A DNA stretch of 64,000 nucleotides from Bacteroidales bacterium (GCA_004556745.1 SFFY01000001.1:69305-133304), one strand, 5' to 3'. Shown: positions 16,810-25,512, counted from the stretch's first letter. The notes: generated by a model not told the origin, from the sequence alone. Made by a program: numbers and translations.

Positions 16810-16855
16810 GATATTCGGCTGCGTTCGGAAAATCTTCCGAGCGCAGCCGAATATC
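16810..16855. other. Long hairpin without T-tract
   Basis: GATATTCGGCTGCG pairs perfectly with CGCAGCCGAATATC. Inside, TCGGAA pairs with TTCCGA, so about 20 base pairs form with one internal mismatch and a 4-base loop. It lies 42 bases after the superoxide reductase gene and 70 before the acetyltransferase gene. Without a U-tract it may act as an mRNA-stabilising or processing element rather than a terminator. Confidence 0.65.
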
Positions 16856-16925
16856 TTGAAACAAAATACAACCCCAATAGGCTTTTGTGTAAAATGACAG
16901 AAATACAAATTTTCAAAATACATTT

Positions 16926-17486
16926 ATGAATATAGAATATGAAAAGATGTTGAGAGGTGAGGCTTACAATGCAATAGACGAAAGTTTGCTGAAAGAACTA
17001 AATGCTTGTAAAGACCTTTGCTGGGAATACAATCATATACGTCCATCGCTCATAAAAGAACGTAATAAAAAACTCCACGAGATACTTGGCTCGTGCGATG
17101 AAGACACATTCATCAACCAACCTTTCTTCTGTGACTACGGCAAACATATCCGAGTGGGCAAGCGTTTCTTTGCCAACTTCAACTGGACGGTACTGGACGA
17201 AGCAATGGTGACCATTGGCGACGATTGCTTTATAGGACCAAATGTAAGCATTTACACCGCCTGCCACCCGACAGACCCTATTGAAAGAAACACCCGGATA
17301 GAATGGGCACGCCCTGTTACCATTGGTGACAACTGCTGGATAGGAGGAAGCACGACAATTCTGCCAGGTGTTACTATTGGAAATAATGTAACCATTGGAG
17401 CAGGGAGCGTGGTTGTGAAAGATATACCATCCGACTGCGTGGCCGTTGGCAATCCGGCAAAGGTTATCAAGAAAAGGTCATCTTGA
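16926..17486 (+). CDS. Sugar O-acetyltransferase, maltose O-acetyltransferase (Maa/LacA) family
   Basis: The 186-residue protein has the Maa-type N-terminal helical domain (EYEKMLRGEAYNAIDESLL) followed by a left-handed beta-helix of hexapeptide repeats (GDDCFIGPNVSIYTACHP, VTIGDNCWIGGSTTILPG, VTIGNNVTIGAGSVV). The catalytic His is in the ACHPTDP segment. It transfers acetyl from acetyl-CoA to a sugar hydroxyl; the acceptor cannot be predicted. The gene is clearly richer in A/T, with more AGA/ATA/AAA codons than its neighbours, which points to recent acquisition. It ends at its own terminator. Confidence 0.9.
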   Translation: MNIEYEKMLRGEAYNAIDESLLKELNACKDLCWEYNHIRPSLIKERNKKLHEILGSCDEDTFINQPFFCDYGKHIRVGKRFFANFNWTVLDEAMVTIGDDCFIGPNVSIYTACHPTDPIERNTRIEWARPVTIGDNCWIGGSTTILPGVTIGNNVTIGAGSVVVKDIPSDCVAVGNPAKVIKKRSS

Positions 17487-17505
17487 CAGAAAGGCAGATA
17501 AAATC

Positions 17506-17542
17506 CCCGCCGCATCGTTTTCACGGTACGGCGGGCTTTTTT
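17506..17542 (+). terminator. Rho-independent terminator after the acetyltransferase gene
   Basis: CCCGCCG and CGGCGGG form the core of the stem around a short mismatched upper part, followed by six T residues. Confidence 0.8.
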
Positions 17543-17608
17543 AGCGGGCTTTGGAAGGGGAAAAACAAAGTTTTAAGTAAGAAAATAGGGAAATACGCAA
17601 AAAAAGCC

Positions 17609-17616
17609 TACTTTTG
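17609..17616 (+). promoter_or_regulatory. candidate -7 box for rfbA
   Basis: TACTTTTG is an exact TAnnTTTG match, 63 bases before the rfbA start. No TTTG -33 box is obvious. Confidence 0.4.
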
Positions 17617-17679
17617 CAAAGATATAGCATATTGTGCATTATAATCTCATAGACCTAAAAACGCATAAAATCCATAACT

Positions 17680-18558
17680 ATGAAAGGAATTGTCCTCGCC
17701 GGCGGCAGCGGCACGCGCCTCTACCCCATCACCAAAGGCATCAGCAAACAACTTATTCCCATTTTCGACAAACCGATGGTGTACTACCCCATTTCGGTGC
17801 TGATGCTTGCCGGCATTCGTGAAATCCTCATTATCTCCACGCCGCAAGACCTCCCCGGCTTCCGCCGCCTGCTGGGCGACGGCAGCGACTACGGCGTGCA
17901 CTTCGAATATGCCGAGCAACCCTCGCCCGACGGACTGGCACAGGCCTTTATCATCGGCGAAAAGTTTATCGGCGATGACAGCGTTTGCCTCGTGCTGGGC
18001 GACAACATCTTCCACGGCAGCAATTTCCGCCACATTCTGCGTGCAGCAGTGAAGACGGCGGAGGAAGACGCCAAGGCCACCGTGTTCGGCTATCGCGTGA
18101 ACGACCCCGAGCGCTACGGCGTGGTGGAATTCGACGCAGAAGGGCGTTGCATGAGTATTGAGGAAAAGCCGGCGCAGCCGAAGAGCAACTACGCTGTTGT
18201 GGGCCTGTACTTCTATCCCAACAAGGTGGTGCAGGTGGCCAAGAGCATCAAGCCCTCGGCACGCGGAGAGTTGGAAATCACCACGGTGAATCAGGAGTTC
18301 CTTGCCGCTGGCGAACTGATGGTGCAGACACTCGGCATCGGGTTCGCATGGCTCGACACGGGTACGCACGACAGCCTGAGCGAGGCTTCTACCTTTATCG
18401 AAGTCATCGAAAAGCGCACGGGTCTGAAAGTGGGCTGCCTTGAAGGCATCGCCCTGCAACAAGGCTGGATTACGCCCGAGCAGGTGCGCCAAACGGCACA
18501 GCCTATGGCGAAGAACCAGTACGGGCAATATCTCCTCAAACTTGCCGAAGGTAAATAG
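17680..18558 (+). CDS. rfbA: Glucose-1-phosphate thymidylyltransferase
   Basis: RfbA (RmlA) makes dTDP-glucose, the first step to dTDP-L-rhamnose for surface polysaccharides. The 292-residue protein has the nucleotidyltransferase signature GGSGTRLYPITKGISKQL, then IFDKPMVYYPISVLMLAGI, GDNIFHGSNF, and VVEFDAEGRCMSIEEKPAQP. Length is that of the homotetrameric enzyme. The other rml genes (rfbB/C/D) are absent from the window, so the gene stands apart from a polysaccharide cluster. The next gene starts 34 bases after its stop. Confidence 0.93.
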   Translation: MKGIVLAGGSGTRLYPITKGISKQLIPIFDKPMVYYPISVLMLAGIREILIISTPQDLPGFRRLLGDGSDYGVHFEYAEQPSPDGLAQAFIIGEKFIGDDSVCLVLGDNIFHGSNFRHILRAAVKTAEEDAKATVFGYRVNDPERYGVVEFDAEGRCMSIEEKPAQPKSNYAVVGLYFYPNKVVQVAKSIKPSARGELEITTVNQEFLAAGELMVQTLGIGFAWLDTGTHDSLSEASTFIEVIEKRTGLKVGCLEGIALQQGWITPEQVRQTAQPMAKNQYGQYLLKLAEGK

Positions 18559-18592
18559 GGACGGGCATAACATTAGTCCCAAAACAGTAAAA

Positions 18593-19645
18593 ATGCTACG
18601 GCACTTCGGTACGCTCTTCCTGCTCTTTTGCCTTTGCGCCGCGCTGCAAGCCACCGATGGCGGCAGCGCAAAGGGTTCGCGCGGCTCGGTGTCGGGCGAC
18701 GGAGGGCTGACAGGCACGGAGTGGACGGGCTATCTGAAAATCTCGGAGCCTTTGACGGCCGACGAACTGGCAACCATAGACCTCGGCGGCGTGACGTGTC
18801 TCGACCTCACGGGCATCAGTCTGCCAGAGGGCGCGACCGCCTTTCGCCATACGCCCACGGAGCCCAACCTGCTCATCTATGTGCGCAGCGAAGATGCCAG
18901 CCGCGTGCCGGAGGCGTGGCAGTTTACTGTGGCACGCGCCGGGAACGGCGAGGCGCGGCTGCTGCACTCCTTTGAACTCACCGACGGCGCTCCGCTCTTT
19001 ATTCCCTTCCCCTTCGCCGTGAGCACGGGTCAGTTGCGCTATACGCAACGCCTGATTGCCGACGGCAACTGGCAAACGCTCTGCCTGCCTTTCGATGCCG
19101 ATGCAGTAGAGGGGCAAGGACTGTTTGAAGCGGGAAAGGCCTTGGGCATGGACGGCGCTGCACTGGCTTTCGGCGAGACGGAAACGATTGCTGGCGGTGC
19201 GGCGCATATCCTGCGCACCGTTGGCACGGCTTCGACGGACGGACGGCTCACGGTGACGTTCAGTAGCAGGGCGTGCACCGTTGCGTCCACGCTTGGCTAT
19301 CTGTACCAAGGCATTTGGGGCACAAACTATCGGCAAATGGCTGTGGCAGACGAGAACGAAAGCATTTATCTGCTGACAGCAGACGGCAGCACTTTTGCCC
19401 ATGCGGCGGCAGGCAGCACGCTTGCACCGTTTCGCTGCTATCTCTCGCTGTTCGAGCCTGCCGGCCCGCAACTCATCATTCGCTTTGAGCGCAACGCGGC
19501 AGCGGCATTGCCTCCCGCCATTTATAATAAAGAAAACCACGGCGCGGTACAGCCTATCTACGACCTTGCCGGACGGCGGCGCACGGGAACTGCGCGGCGC
19601 GGCGAGATTTTAATAATGAAGAATATGAAATTAGTAAACAAGTAA
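18593..19645 (+). CDS. Secreted hypothetical protein
   Basis: I do not recognise a domain. The protein (350 residues from ATG 18593) has a hydrophobic N-terminal signal peptide (LRHFGTLFLLFCLCAALQA). The body is beta-rich with repeated TxxLDL/GQLRYTQRL-like segments; the middle (NWQTLCLPFDAD) resembles the NWxTLxLPF motif in many exported Bacteroidales proteins. Its C-terminus has IYDLAGRRRTG, the same kind of tail as the DUF3472 protein. The ORF also extends upstream to 18440 within rfbA, but that part has no protein character. The last codons (LVNK-stop) are encoded by the start of the octamer repeat at 19632, so the repeat has replaced or extended the original C-terminus. Confidence 0.7.
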   Translation: MLRHFGTLFLLFCLCAALQATDGGSAKGSRGSVSGDGGLTGTEWTGYLKISEPLTADELATIDLGGVTCLDLTGISLPEGATAFRHTPTEPNLLIYVRSEDASRVPEAWQFTVARAGNGEARLLHSFELTDGAPLFIPFPFAVSTGQLRYTQRLIADGNWQTLCLPFDADAVEGQGLFEAGKALGMDGAALAFGETETIAGGAAHILRTVGTASTDGRLTVTFSSRACTVASTLGYLYQGIWGTNYRQMAVADENESIYLLTADGSTFAHAAAGSTLAPFRCYLSLFEPAGPQLIIRFERNAAAALPPAIYNKENHGAVQPIYDLAGRRRTGTARRGEILIMKNMKLVNK

Positions 19646-19742
19646 ACGAGTGTACGAGTAAACAAGACAAGTTACTCATCAAAAAATAATTTGCAAGACA
19701 TCTCTGTCTCGTTTACTCGTCTACTTGTTTACTCGTCTACTC
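19632..19742. repeat. AGTARACR octamer inverted-repeat element
   Basis: The left arm has repeats of AGTAAACA/AGTAAACG ending in AAGACAAGTTACTC. The right arm (CTGTCTCGTTTACTCGTC and so on) is its approximate reverse complement, and about 35 AT-rich bases form the loop. The left arm overlaps the stop codon of the preceding gene (TAA at 19643-19645). The following HAD gene starts 13 bases after the right arm. Confidence 0.85.
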
Positions 19743-19755
19743 AAAACATAACAAT

Positions 19756-20181
19756 ATGGTAATAGCAGTAGACTTTGACGGAACGATTGTGGAACACAAA
19801 TATCCCGCAATCGGGAAAGAAATACCTTTTGCCGTAGCCACGCTGAAACAACTCATGGAGGACGGGCACAAACTCGTGCTTTGGAGCGTGCGCACGGGCG
19901 AGTTGCTCGACGAGGCGGTGGCGTGGTGCGAGGAGCGCGGCGTGCGCTTCTATTCCGTGAACAGCAATTTCGATGAAGATGCCAACTGCATGAACAGCGA
20001 TAACTTCTGCCGAAAACTCAAGGTGCAGATGTTTATCGACGACCGCAACGTGGGCGGCCTGCCCGACTGGGGCAGCATCTACCAAATTATCACGCGCCGC
20101 ATCAGTTACGAACAACTACTGCGCGAGGAAATGAATATGCCGGCGGAAAAGCCGAAGCGCAAAGGCTGGTGGCCGTTTTAA
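19756..20181 (+). CDS. Small HAD-superfamily hydrolase (BT0820-like)
   Basis: This 141-residue protein begins with the HAD motif I, VDFDGTIVE, where the two Asp residues are nucleophile and acid/base. It continues with LWSVRTGELLDEAVAWCEERG and has the late acidic motif FIDDRNVGG. There is no cap domain, which matches the small Bacteroidetes group of proteins typified by B. thetaiotaomicron BT0820. The substrate is unknown. A GGGCGT palindrome begins immediately after its stop codon. Confidence 0.75.
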   Translation: MVIAVDFDGTIVEHKYPAIGKEIPFAVATLKQLMEDGHKLVLWSVRTGELLDEAVAWCEERGVRFYSVNSNFDEDANCMNSDNFCRKLKVQMFIDDRNVGGLPDWGSIYQIITRRISYEQLLREEMNMPAEKPKRKGWWPF

Positions 20182-20208
20182 GTAGGGGCGTTTTGCAAAA
20201 CGCCCGCC
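20182..20208. repeat. GGGCGTTTTGCAAAACGCCC palindrome
   Basis: GTAGGGGCGTTTTGCAAAACGCCCGCC begins at the first base after the TAA stop of the HAD gene. It is one of about ten copies in the window (38761, 43891, 46570, 46927, 54010, 61629, 63195, 63261 and a remnant at 44706). Confidence 0.9.
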
Positions 20209-20256
20209 CAAAGCGTATCGCCCGCGCCATACAATATTATATATAGCCTTTCCAAA

Positions 20257-21807
20257 ATGAAGATATTTGCAGCAAGCCGAATGAAGGAACTTGATGCTTC
20301 CACCATTCGCGAACAAAACATCACGTCGCTCCAACTCATGGAACGCGCCGCTGAACGTGCGACGGAAGCCATTGCGATGGAGTGGCCCGCAAAGGGAACG
20401 CCTGTCGTGGTGTTTGCCGGACCGGGCAACAACGGCGGCGACGGACTGGCCGTGGCTCGCCTGCTCGCAGGGCGCGGATATGCGGTGAAGGCATACCTCT
20501 TCAATACGGGCGACCACCTGAGCAACGATTGCGCCGAAAACAAAAAGCGCATCTTGGAAACGGAGGGCGTGGAATTTACCGAGGTAACCTCGCAGTTTGA
20601 AGCCCCCGCGCTCACGGAAGAGATGCTCGTGGTGGACGCGCTCTTCGGCACAGGACTCGACCGTCCCGCAACGGGCGGCTTTGCCACCCTCATCAAGTTT
20701 ATCAATGCCGCGCCGGCGCAGGTGGTGGCGATAGATATGCCCTCGGGACTGATGTCGGAGGACAATGCGCAAAACATTCCGAGCAACATTATTCAGGCGC
20801 ACCTAACGCTCACCTTCCAGCACCTCAAACCGGCAATGCTCATTGCCGAGAACAATATCTATTGCGGCCGCATCAAGGTGCTCGACATCGGACTTTCCGC
20901 CCAAAAGGCCGCCGCGCTCGACACGCCCTACTTCTTCACCGAAGCGGCCGACGTGAGGCAGATGCTGCAAGAGCGTCCTGCCTTCGGGCATAAAGGCACG
21001 TTCGGCCACGCCCTGCTTGTGTGCGGCCGCTACGGCATGGCGGGTGCAGCCATTCTCTCGGCAAAGGCCTGCCTGAAAAGCGGCGTGGGCAAGGTGACCA
21101 TACACACGCCGAAGCGCAACAACGACCTGCTGCAGATCTCCGTGCCCGAAGCCTTGCTCAGCCACGATGCCGACGACGCAATCTTCACAACGCCCAACCT
21201 CTCCGACACGTTCAGCGCCATAGCCCTCGGCCCTGCCATAGGCACGGACAAGCGCACCGCGCTGGCGTTCATACAGCAGACGGGGCACGCCGCCGTGCCG
21301 CTCGTCATCGATGCCGACGGCATCAACATTCTTGCCGACCACCGCAGTTGGATTAGGCAAATCCCCAAGGGCACGGTGTTCACGCCCCACCTCGGCGAGA
21401 TGAGCCGCCTCGGCCTGCACAGCACCGACCACTTCGCCGCGCTTGAAGAGGCGAAGGAAATGGCGGTGACGCACGGTTTCTTCATGATTCTGAAAAACCG
21501 TTACACGGCCGTATGCACACCGCAGGGCAAGGTGTACTTCAACCCCACGGGCAACAATGCGCTCGCCACGGCGGGCAGCGGCGACGTGCTTACGGGCATG
21601 CTCGCAGCGTTGCTGGCGGAGGGTTACGAAACTTTCGCCGCCTGCCGCCTGGCAGTGTTCCTGCACGGACTCGCCGGCGACCTCGCCGCCACCGACTTGG
21701 GGCAGGAGAGCGTGACGGCTTCCGACCTCATCGACTATCTGCCCAAAGCCTTCCGCGCCCTGCACGGCGGAGAAAACCTGCCGCAGTTCGGGCCGATTGA
21801 GTTTTAA
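20257..21807 (+). CDS. nnrD: Bifunctional NAD(P)H-hydrate epimerase / ADP-dependent dehydratase
   Basis: The fused enzyme repairs damaged NADHX/NADPHX: the N-terminal YjeF domain interconverts the R and S forms and the C-terminal domain dehydrates S-NAD(P)HX with ADP. The 516-residue protein shows AGPGNNGGDGLAVARLL near 50 and DALFGTGLDRPATG near 130 in the epimerase half. The kinase-like half has GHKGTFGHALLVCGRYGMAGA, ALGPAIGTD, TPHLGEMSRL, and NNALATAGSGDVLTGMLAAL with the catalytic Asp. Both halves are intact. It lies between repeat elements on both sides. Confidence 0.93.
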   Translation: MKIFAASRMKELDASTIREQNITSLQLMERAAERATEAIAMEWPAKGTPVVVFAGPGNNGGDGLAVARLLAGRGYAVKAYLFNTGDHLSNDCAENKKRILETEGVEFTEVTSQFEAPALTEEMLVVDALFGTGLDRPATGGFATLIKFINAAPAQVVAIDMPSGLMSEDNAQNIPSNIIQAHLTLTFQHLKPAMLIAENNIYCGRIKVLDIGLSAQKAAALDTPYFFTEAADVRQMLQERPAFGHKGTFGHALLVCGRYGMAGAAILSAKACLKSGVGKVTIHTPKRNNDLLQISVPEALLSHDADDAIFTTPNLSDTFSAIALGPAIGTDKRTALAFIQQTGHAAVPLVIDADGINILADHRSWIRQIPKGTVFTPHLGEMSRLGLHSTDHFAALEEAKEMAVTHGFFMILKNRYTAVCTPQGKVYFNPTGNNALATAGSGDVLTGMLAALLAEGYETFAACRLAVFLHGLAGDLAATDLGQESVTASDLIDYLPKAFRALHGGENLPQFGPIEF

Positions 21808-21810
21808 TAT

Positions 21811-21918
21811 TAGTGAACAAGTAAACGAGTAGACAAGTAAACAAGACAAGTTACAAAATATAAAGATGAGCAAGACTTTCCTGTCTCGTCTACTCGTTTA
21901 CTCGTAAACTCGTCTACT
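21811..21918. repeat. AGTARACR octamer inverted-repeat element
   Basis: The left arm contains AGTAAACG/AGTAGACA/AGTAAACA units followed by AGACAAGTTAC. The right arm CTGTCTCGTCTACTCGTTTA and onward is its approximate reverse complement. It starts 4 bases after the NAD(P)HX-repair gene and ends 18 bases before the DUF4831 gene. Confidence 0.85.
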
Positions 21919-21936
21919 AAATATCTTTATATACGC

Positions 21937-23010
21937 ATGAAAAAAATCTTCGCACTATTCCTCGCCTCCGCGCTCTCGGGCTGCCTCGCCGCTCAGACCG
22001 AGGTGCGCAATTATACGCCGGGCATCACCGACAACGGCATCACTTATTTCTTGCCTAAAACCGCACTGCGCTTCACCGTCACGGCGGTGCGCCGCCACTA
22101 CACGCCGGGCGAATATTGCCTCTATGCCGAACGCTTCCTGCGCCTGAAAGATGCCGTGCAGGCAGAGCGCGACGAGTGGGAAATCAAAACCGTGGAAATG
22201 ACTCCTTACGGTGTGGCAGACAAGAGCAAAGCCTACACCATTCGCCTCGTGCCCAAGACGAGCGCGCCCCTCGCGGCACTGGCCGACGACGGACGGCTGC
22301 TGGCCGTGAACAAGGACGCGCCGGAGGAAGAGCCGCTGCCCATGGCGGCCGTCATTCCCGGCACGGACAACAACCTGAACGGCGCAAAGTATAAAACAGA
22401 AGAAATACTCTCGGCAGGCAACCTCACGAAAATGGCGGAACTCACGGCGGCCGAGATTTACGATATCCGCGAAAACCGCTCGCTGCTCACCAAAGGGCAG
22501 GCCGACTTTATGCCGAAGGACGGCGAGCAACTCAAACTGATGCTCAACAGCCTCGAAACGCAAGAAACCGCGCTCTTGCAACTCTTCGCCGGCACGATGC
22601 GCGAGGAGACGCACGTGGCGACGTTCGACTTTGTACCTACCGGCGAGGCGGCCGACAGCATTCTGTTCCGCTTCTCGCGCCACTTGGGCTTTGTGGACGC
22701 GGACGACCTTGCCGGCAAGCCCTATCGCGTCAGCGTGACCGACCTGAAAACGCTGCCCGCAGAGGTCATTGACCCGAAAGCCAAGGCAAAGAAGGAGGTC
22801 GACGACTTGCGCTACATGGTGCCCGGCCGCGCGGAGGTGAAACTCTGCGCCGACAACGCGGAACTGCTTTCGCAAACGCTGCCCATCGCCCAGTTCGGGC
22901 GCGTGGAGCATCTCGGTGGCGACCTCTTCAATAAGAAATACACCACCCGCGTGACGCTTTCGCCCGTAACGGGAGGCATTGTGCGCGTTGAGGCGGAAGA
23001 ACCTAAATAA
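21937..23010 (+). CDS. DUF4831 family exported protein
   Basis: The 357-residue protein has an N-terminal signal (MKKIFALFLASALSGCLAAQ). LSGC could be a lipobox at Cys16, or a Sec site after AAQ may be used; I cannot decide between them. The body matches the Bacteroidales DUF4831 family: YFLPKTALRFTV and YTPGEYCLYAERFL near the start, an ALLQLFAGTMREETH segment in the middle, and a C-terminal region (PITGGIVRVEAE-like) ending in a beta strand. Its function is unknown. It is followed 33 bases later by the GH110-like gene. Confidence 0.75.
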   Translation: MKKIFALFLASALSGCLAAQTEVRNYTPGITDNGITYFLPKTALRFTVTAVRRHYTPGEYCLYAERFLRLKDAVQAERDEWEIKTVEMTPYGVADKSKAYTIRLVPKTSAPLAALADDGRLLAVNKDAPEEEPLPMAAVIPGTDNNLNGAKYKTEEILSAGNLTKMAELTAAEIYDIRENRSLLTKGQADFMPKDGEQLKLMLNSLETQETALLQLFAGTMREETHVATFDFVPTGEAADSILFRFSRHLGFVDADDLAGKPYRVSVTDLKTLPAEVIDPKAKAKKEVDDLRYMVPGRAEVKLCADNAELLSQTLPIAQFGRVEHLGGDLFNKKYTTRVTLSPVTGGIVRVEAEEPK

Positions 23011-23043
23011 ATTTTATTTGATAAAATTCTCATCATATCCTTT

Positions 23044-24855
23044 ATGAAACGCCTTTCCCTTTTCTTGCTTTCATTCGTAATGCTCTTCGCCGCTGCGCAG
23101 GCAAGGAAACGCACGTTTCGCATGGCGGACTACGGCGTGACGCCTGGCACGGAAAACCTGTCAGAAACGTTGCAGAAAGCGCTTGCCGACATCAAGGCGC
23201 AGGTGCAGCCCGGCGACTGCGTGACGCTCCGCTTCAAAAAAGGCACGTACAACTTTCACCCGCAAGGCGCAGCCGTGCGCACCTATTATATTTCCAACCA
23301 CGACCAAGACAATCCCAAGCACGTGGCCATCGACTTGGCGGAATGGGAAAACCTCACGCTCGACGGCGGCGGGGCCTCCTTCGTGTGCCACGGCCGCATG
23401 CTGCCGCTCGCGCTGGTGCACTGCAAGAATACGGTGCTGCGTAACTTCTCCATCGACTTCGCCAAGCCCCACATCACGCAGGTGCAGGTAGTGGCCAACA
23501 GCCCCGAGGGCGGCATCGCGTTCCGCCCCGCTCCGTGGGTGGACTGCGGCGTTGACGGCGGCAAGTTCTTTGCCAAAGGCGAAGGCTGGCAGTTCAACTA
23601 CGGCACAGGCATCGCCTTCAATCCCGAGACGCGCCACATGGTTTACCGCACCTCCGACCTCGGCATCGACCTCAACGGCGTGCAGGCGCAGGCCGACGGC
23701 ACATATCTTGCTCCCAACTGGCGCGACGAGCGTCTGCCCGAGGGCACGGTGGTAGCCCTGCGCACTTACGCCCGTCCCGCGCCGGGCGTGTTCCTCGATA
23801 GTTGCATGCAGACCACGCTGCGCAATGTGCAGGTACACTATGCCGAGGGCATGGGACTTTTGGCGCAACTCTGCACCGACATCACGCTCCAGAAATTCTC
23901 AGTCTGCCTCCGGGGCAAGTCCGACCCCCGCTACTTCACCACGCAAGCCGACGCCACGCACTTCTCGCAGTGCCGCGGGCTGATTTCAGTGGAAAAAGGC
24001 ATGTTTGAGAGCATGATGGACGATGCCATCAACGTGCACGGCATTTATCTGAAAGTAAAAGAAATCATCGACCGCCGCACGCTGCGTTGCAGTTACGAGC
24101 ACGGGCAGGCTTGGGGCTTCGGCTGGGGACAGCCGGGCGACACCGTGTCGTTTGTCCGCGCTGTGTGCATGGACGTAAAGGGCGATGAGAATGTGATTGA
24201 GAGCATCAAGCCCGCTGACCAGCCGACCAACCACGGCGTAAAGGAGTTCGTGATCCGTTTCAAGAACGACGTGCCGCGTGAGGTATGCACCGACGAAACC
24301 TACGGCGTTGAGAACCTCTCCGCCACGCCCGAAGTTGTCTTCCGCCGCTGCACCGTGCGCAACAACCGCGCCCGCGGCGCACTCTTCAGTTCGCCGCGCC
24401 GCACCGTCTGCGAACGCAACTTCTTCGACCACACCTCTGGCACCGCCGTGCTGCTGTGCGGCGACTGCAACGGCTGGTACGAGTCGGGTGCGGTGCGCGA
24501 CTTGATAATCCGCAAGAACCGCTTCCTCAATGCCCTCACCAACCAGTTCCAGTTTACCAACGCCGTGATTTCCATCTATCCAGAAATTCCGCGCATCAAT
24601 ATCCAGAAGGGCTATTTCCACGGGGGCAAGCGCGATGCCATCCTCATCGAGGACAACGTGTTTGAAACTTTCGACAAGCCGCTCATCTACGCACACTCCG
24701 TGGACGGCATCACAGTGCGCCGCAACACGGTGAAGCGCAACAACGATTTCCCCGCCTATCATCCCAACGACAAGGAAGAAAACTATATACGCTGCCGCGC
24801 CGTAGACTCACCGGGTTACGAGCAAGCCGCACCGCAGCGCATAGATTTGCAATAA
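23044..24855 (+). CDS. Exported alpha-1,3-galactosidase-like glycoside hydrolase (GH110 family)
   Basis: The 603-residue protein carries a signal peptide (residues 1-20, LFAAAQA) and then the beta-helix start MADYGVTPGTENLSETLQKAL. The segments VAIDLAEWENLTLDGGGASF, FSIDFAKPHITQVQV and MMDDAINVHGIYLKV fit GH110 beta-helix enzymes, which release terminal alpha-1,3-linked galactose, for example from blood group B. The Asp pair in ESMMDDAINVHG is in the region where the catalytic acids lie. Length matches the family (about 600). Repeated Asn/Arg-rich turns (RNNRARGALFSSPRR) extend the right-handed helix. Linkage specificity (galactosidase A or B type) is not decided. Confidence 0.8.
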   Translation: MKRLSLFLLSFVMLFAAAQARKRTFRMADYGVTPGTENLSETLQKALADIKAQVQPGDCVTLRFKKGTYNFHPQGAAVRTYYISNHDQDNPKHVAIDLAEWENLTLDGGGASFVCHGRMLPLALVHCKNTVLRNFSIDFAKPHITQVQVVANSPEGGIAFRPAPWVDCGVDGGKFFAKGEGWQFNYGTGIAFNPETRHMVYRTSDLGIDLNGVQAQADGTYLAPNWRDERLPEGTVVALRTYARPAPGVFLDSCMQTTLRNVQVHYAEGMGLLAQLCTDITLQKFSVCLRGKSDPRYFTTQADATHFSQCRGLISVEKGMFESMMDDAINVHGIYLKVKEIIDRRTLRCSYEHGQAWGFGWGQPGDTVSFVRAVCMDVKGDENVIESIKPADQPTNHGVKEFVIRFKNDVPREVCTDETYGVENLSATPEVVFRRCTVRNNRARGALFSSPRRTVCERNFFDHTSGTAVLLCGDCNGWYESGAVRDLIIRKNRFLNALTNQFQFTNAVISIYPEIPRINIQKGYFHGGKRDAILIEDNVFETFDKPLIYAHSVDGITVRRNTVKRNNDFPAYHPNDKEENYIRCRAVDSPGYEQAAPQRIDLQ

Positions 24856-24892
24856 TTCTTTTTATTGTCCAACATATTAATCAACTAAAAAA

Positions 24893-25414
24893 ATGCTTAG
24901 CAAACAACTTCACGATGCGGTAAACGCACAAATCAATGCCGAACTTTGGTCGGCTTACCTTTATCTCGCTATGTCAATGGACGCAGAAGCCAAGGGCTAT
25001 AAGGGCGTTGCCAACTGGTACCACGTGCAGTTCCGCGAGGAGCAGGACCACGCACGCATTTTCATGAACTACCTCAACTCGCGCGATGCCAAGGTGGTGC
25101 TCCAGCCCATTGACGCCGTGCCCGAAACTTGGGAAAGCGTGGCAGATATGTTCAAACAGACCCTCGAGCACGAGAAGAAGGTGACGGCACTCATCAACAA
25201 CCTCGCCGCCATTGCCAACGACGACCGCGACTTCGCCTCCATCAACCGCTTCACATGGTTCATCGACGAGCAGGTTGAAGAAGAAGAGAATGCCCGCGAA
25301 CTCATCGCTGCAGCCGAGGCCGTAGAGGGCAACAAGTACGGCATGTATATGCTCGACAAAGAACTTGCCGCACGCACCTACACGCAAGCCTCGCCCCTCG
25401 CAACTGCCGAATAA
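24893..25414 (+). CDS. ftnA: Non-haem ferritin
   Basis: Ferritin stores iron as a mineral in a 24-subunit shell with ferroxidase centres. The 173-residue protein starts LSKQLHDAVNAQINAELWSAYLYLAMS, with the helix A Glu. Next come the EEQDHARIFMNYLNSR motif of helix B (Glu and His) and FIDEQVEEEENARELI of helix D. These are the ferroxidase ligands of bacterial ferritin A. It has no haem-binding Met, so it is not a bacterioferritin. It follows GH110 by 37 bases but is probably controlled separately. Confidence 0.95.
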   Translation: MLSKQLHDAVNAQINAELWSAYLYLAMSMDAEAKGYKGVANWYHVQFREEQDHARIFMNYLNSRDAKVVLQPIDAVPETWESVADMFKQTLEHEKKVTALINNLAAIANDDRDFASINRFTWFIDEQVEEEENARELIAAAEAVEGNKYGMYMLDKELAARTYTQASPLATAE

Positions 25415-25450
25415 GATAATAGAGAGCCAAGATGCTCGCATACTACTGAT

Positions 25451-25484
25451 AGAGGCCGCTTCGCAATGCTGCGAGGCGGCCTCT
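25451..25484. terminator. Hairpin between ftnA and asnB (convergent)
   Basis: AGAGGCCGC pairs with GCGGCCTCT and TCGCA with TGCGA, around a 4-base loop with one small bulge. It lies between convergent genes (ftnA plus strand, asnB minus strand) and has no long T-run on either side, so terminator function is likely but not certain. Confidence 0.55.
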
Positions 25485-25512
25485 CGTTCAACCAAAATAA
25501 CATATATATAGT

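Noticed and set aside
18440..18592. Upstream extension of the secreted protein gene
   Set aside because: It lies within rfbA in another frame; the signal peptide begins only at ATG 18593.
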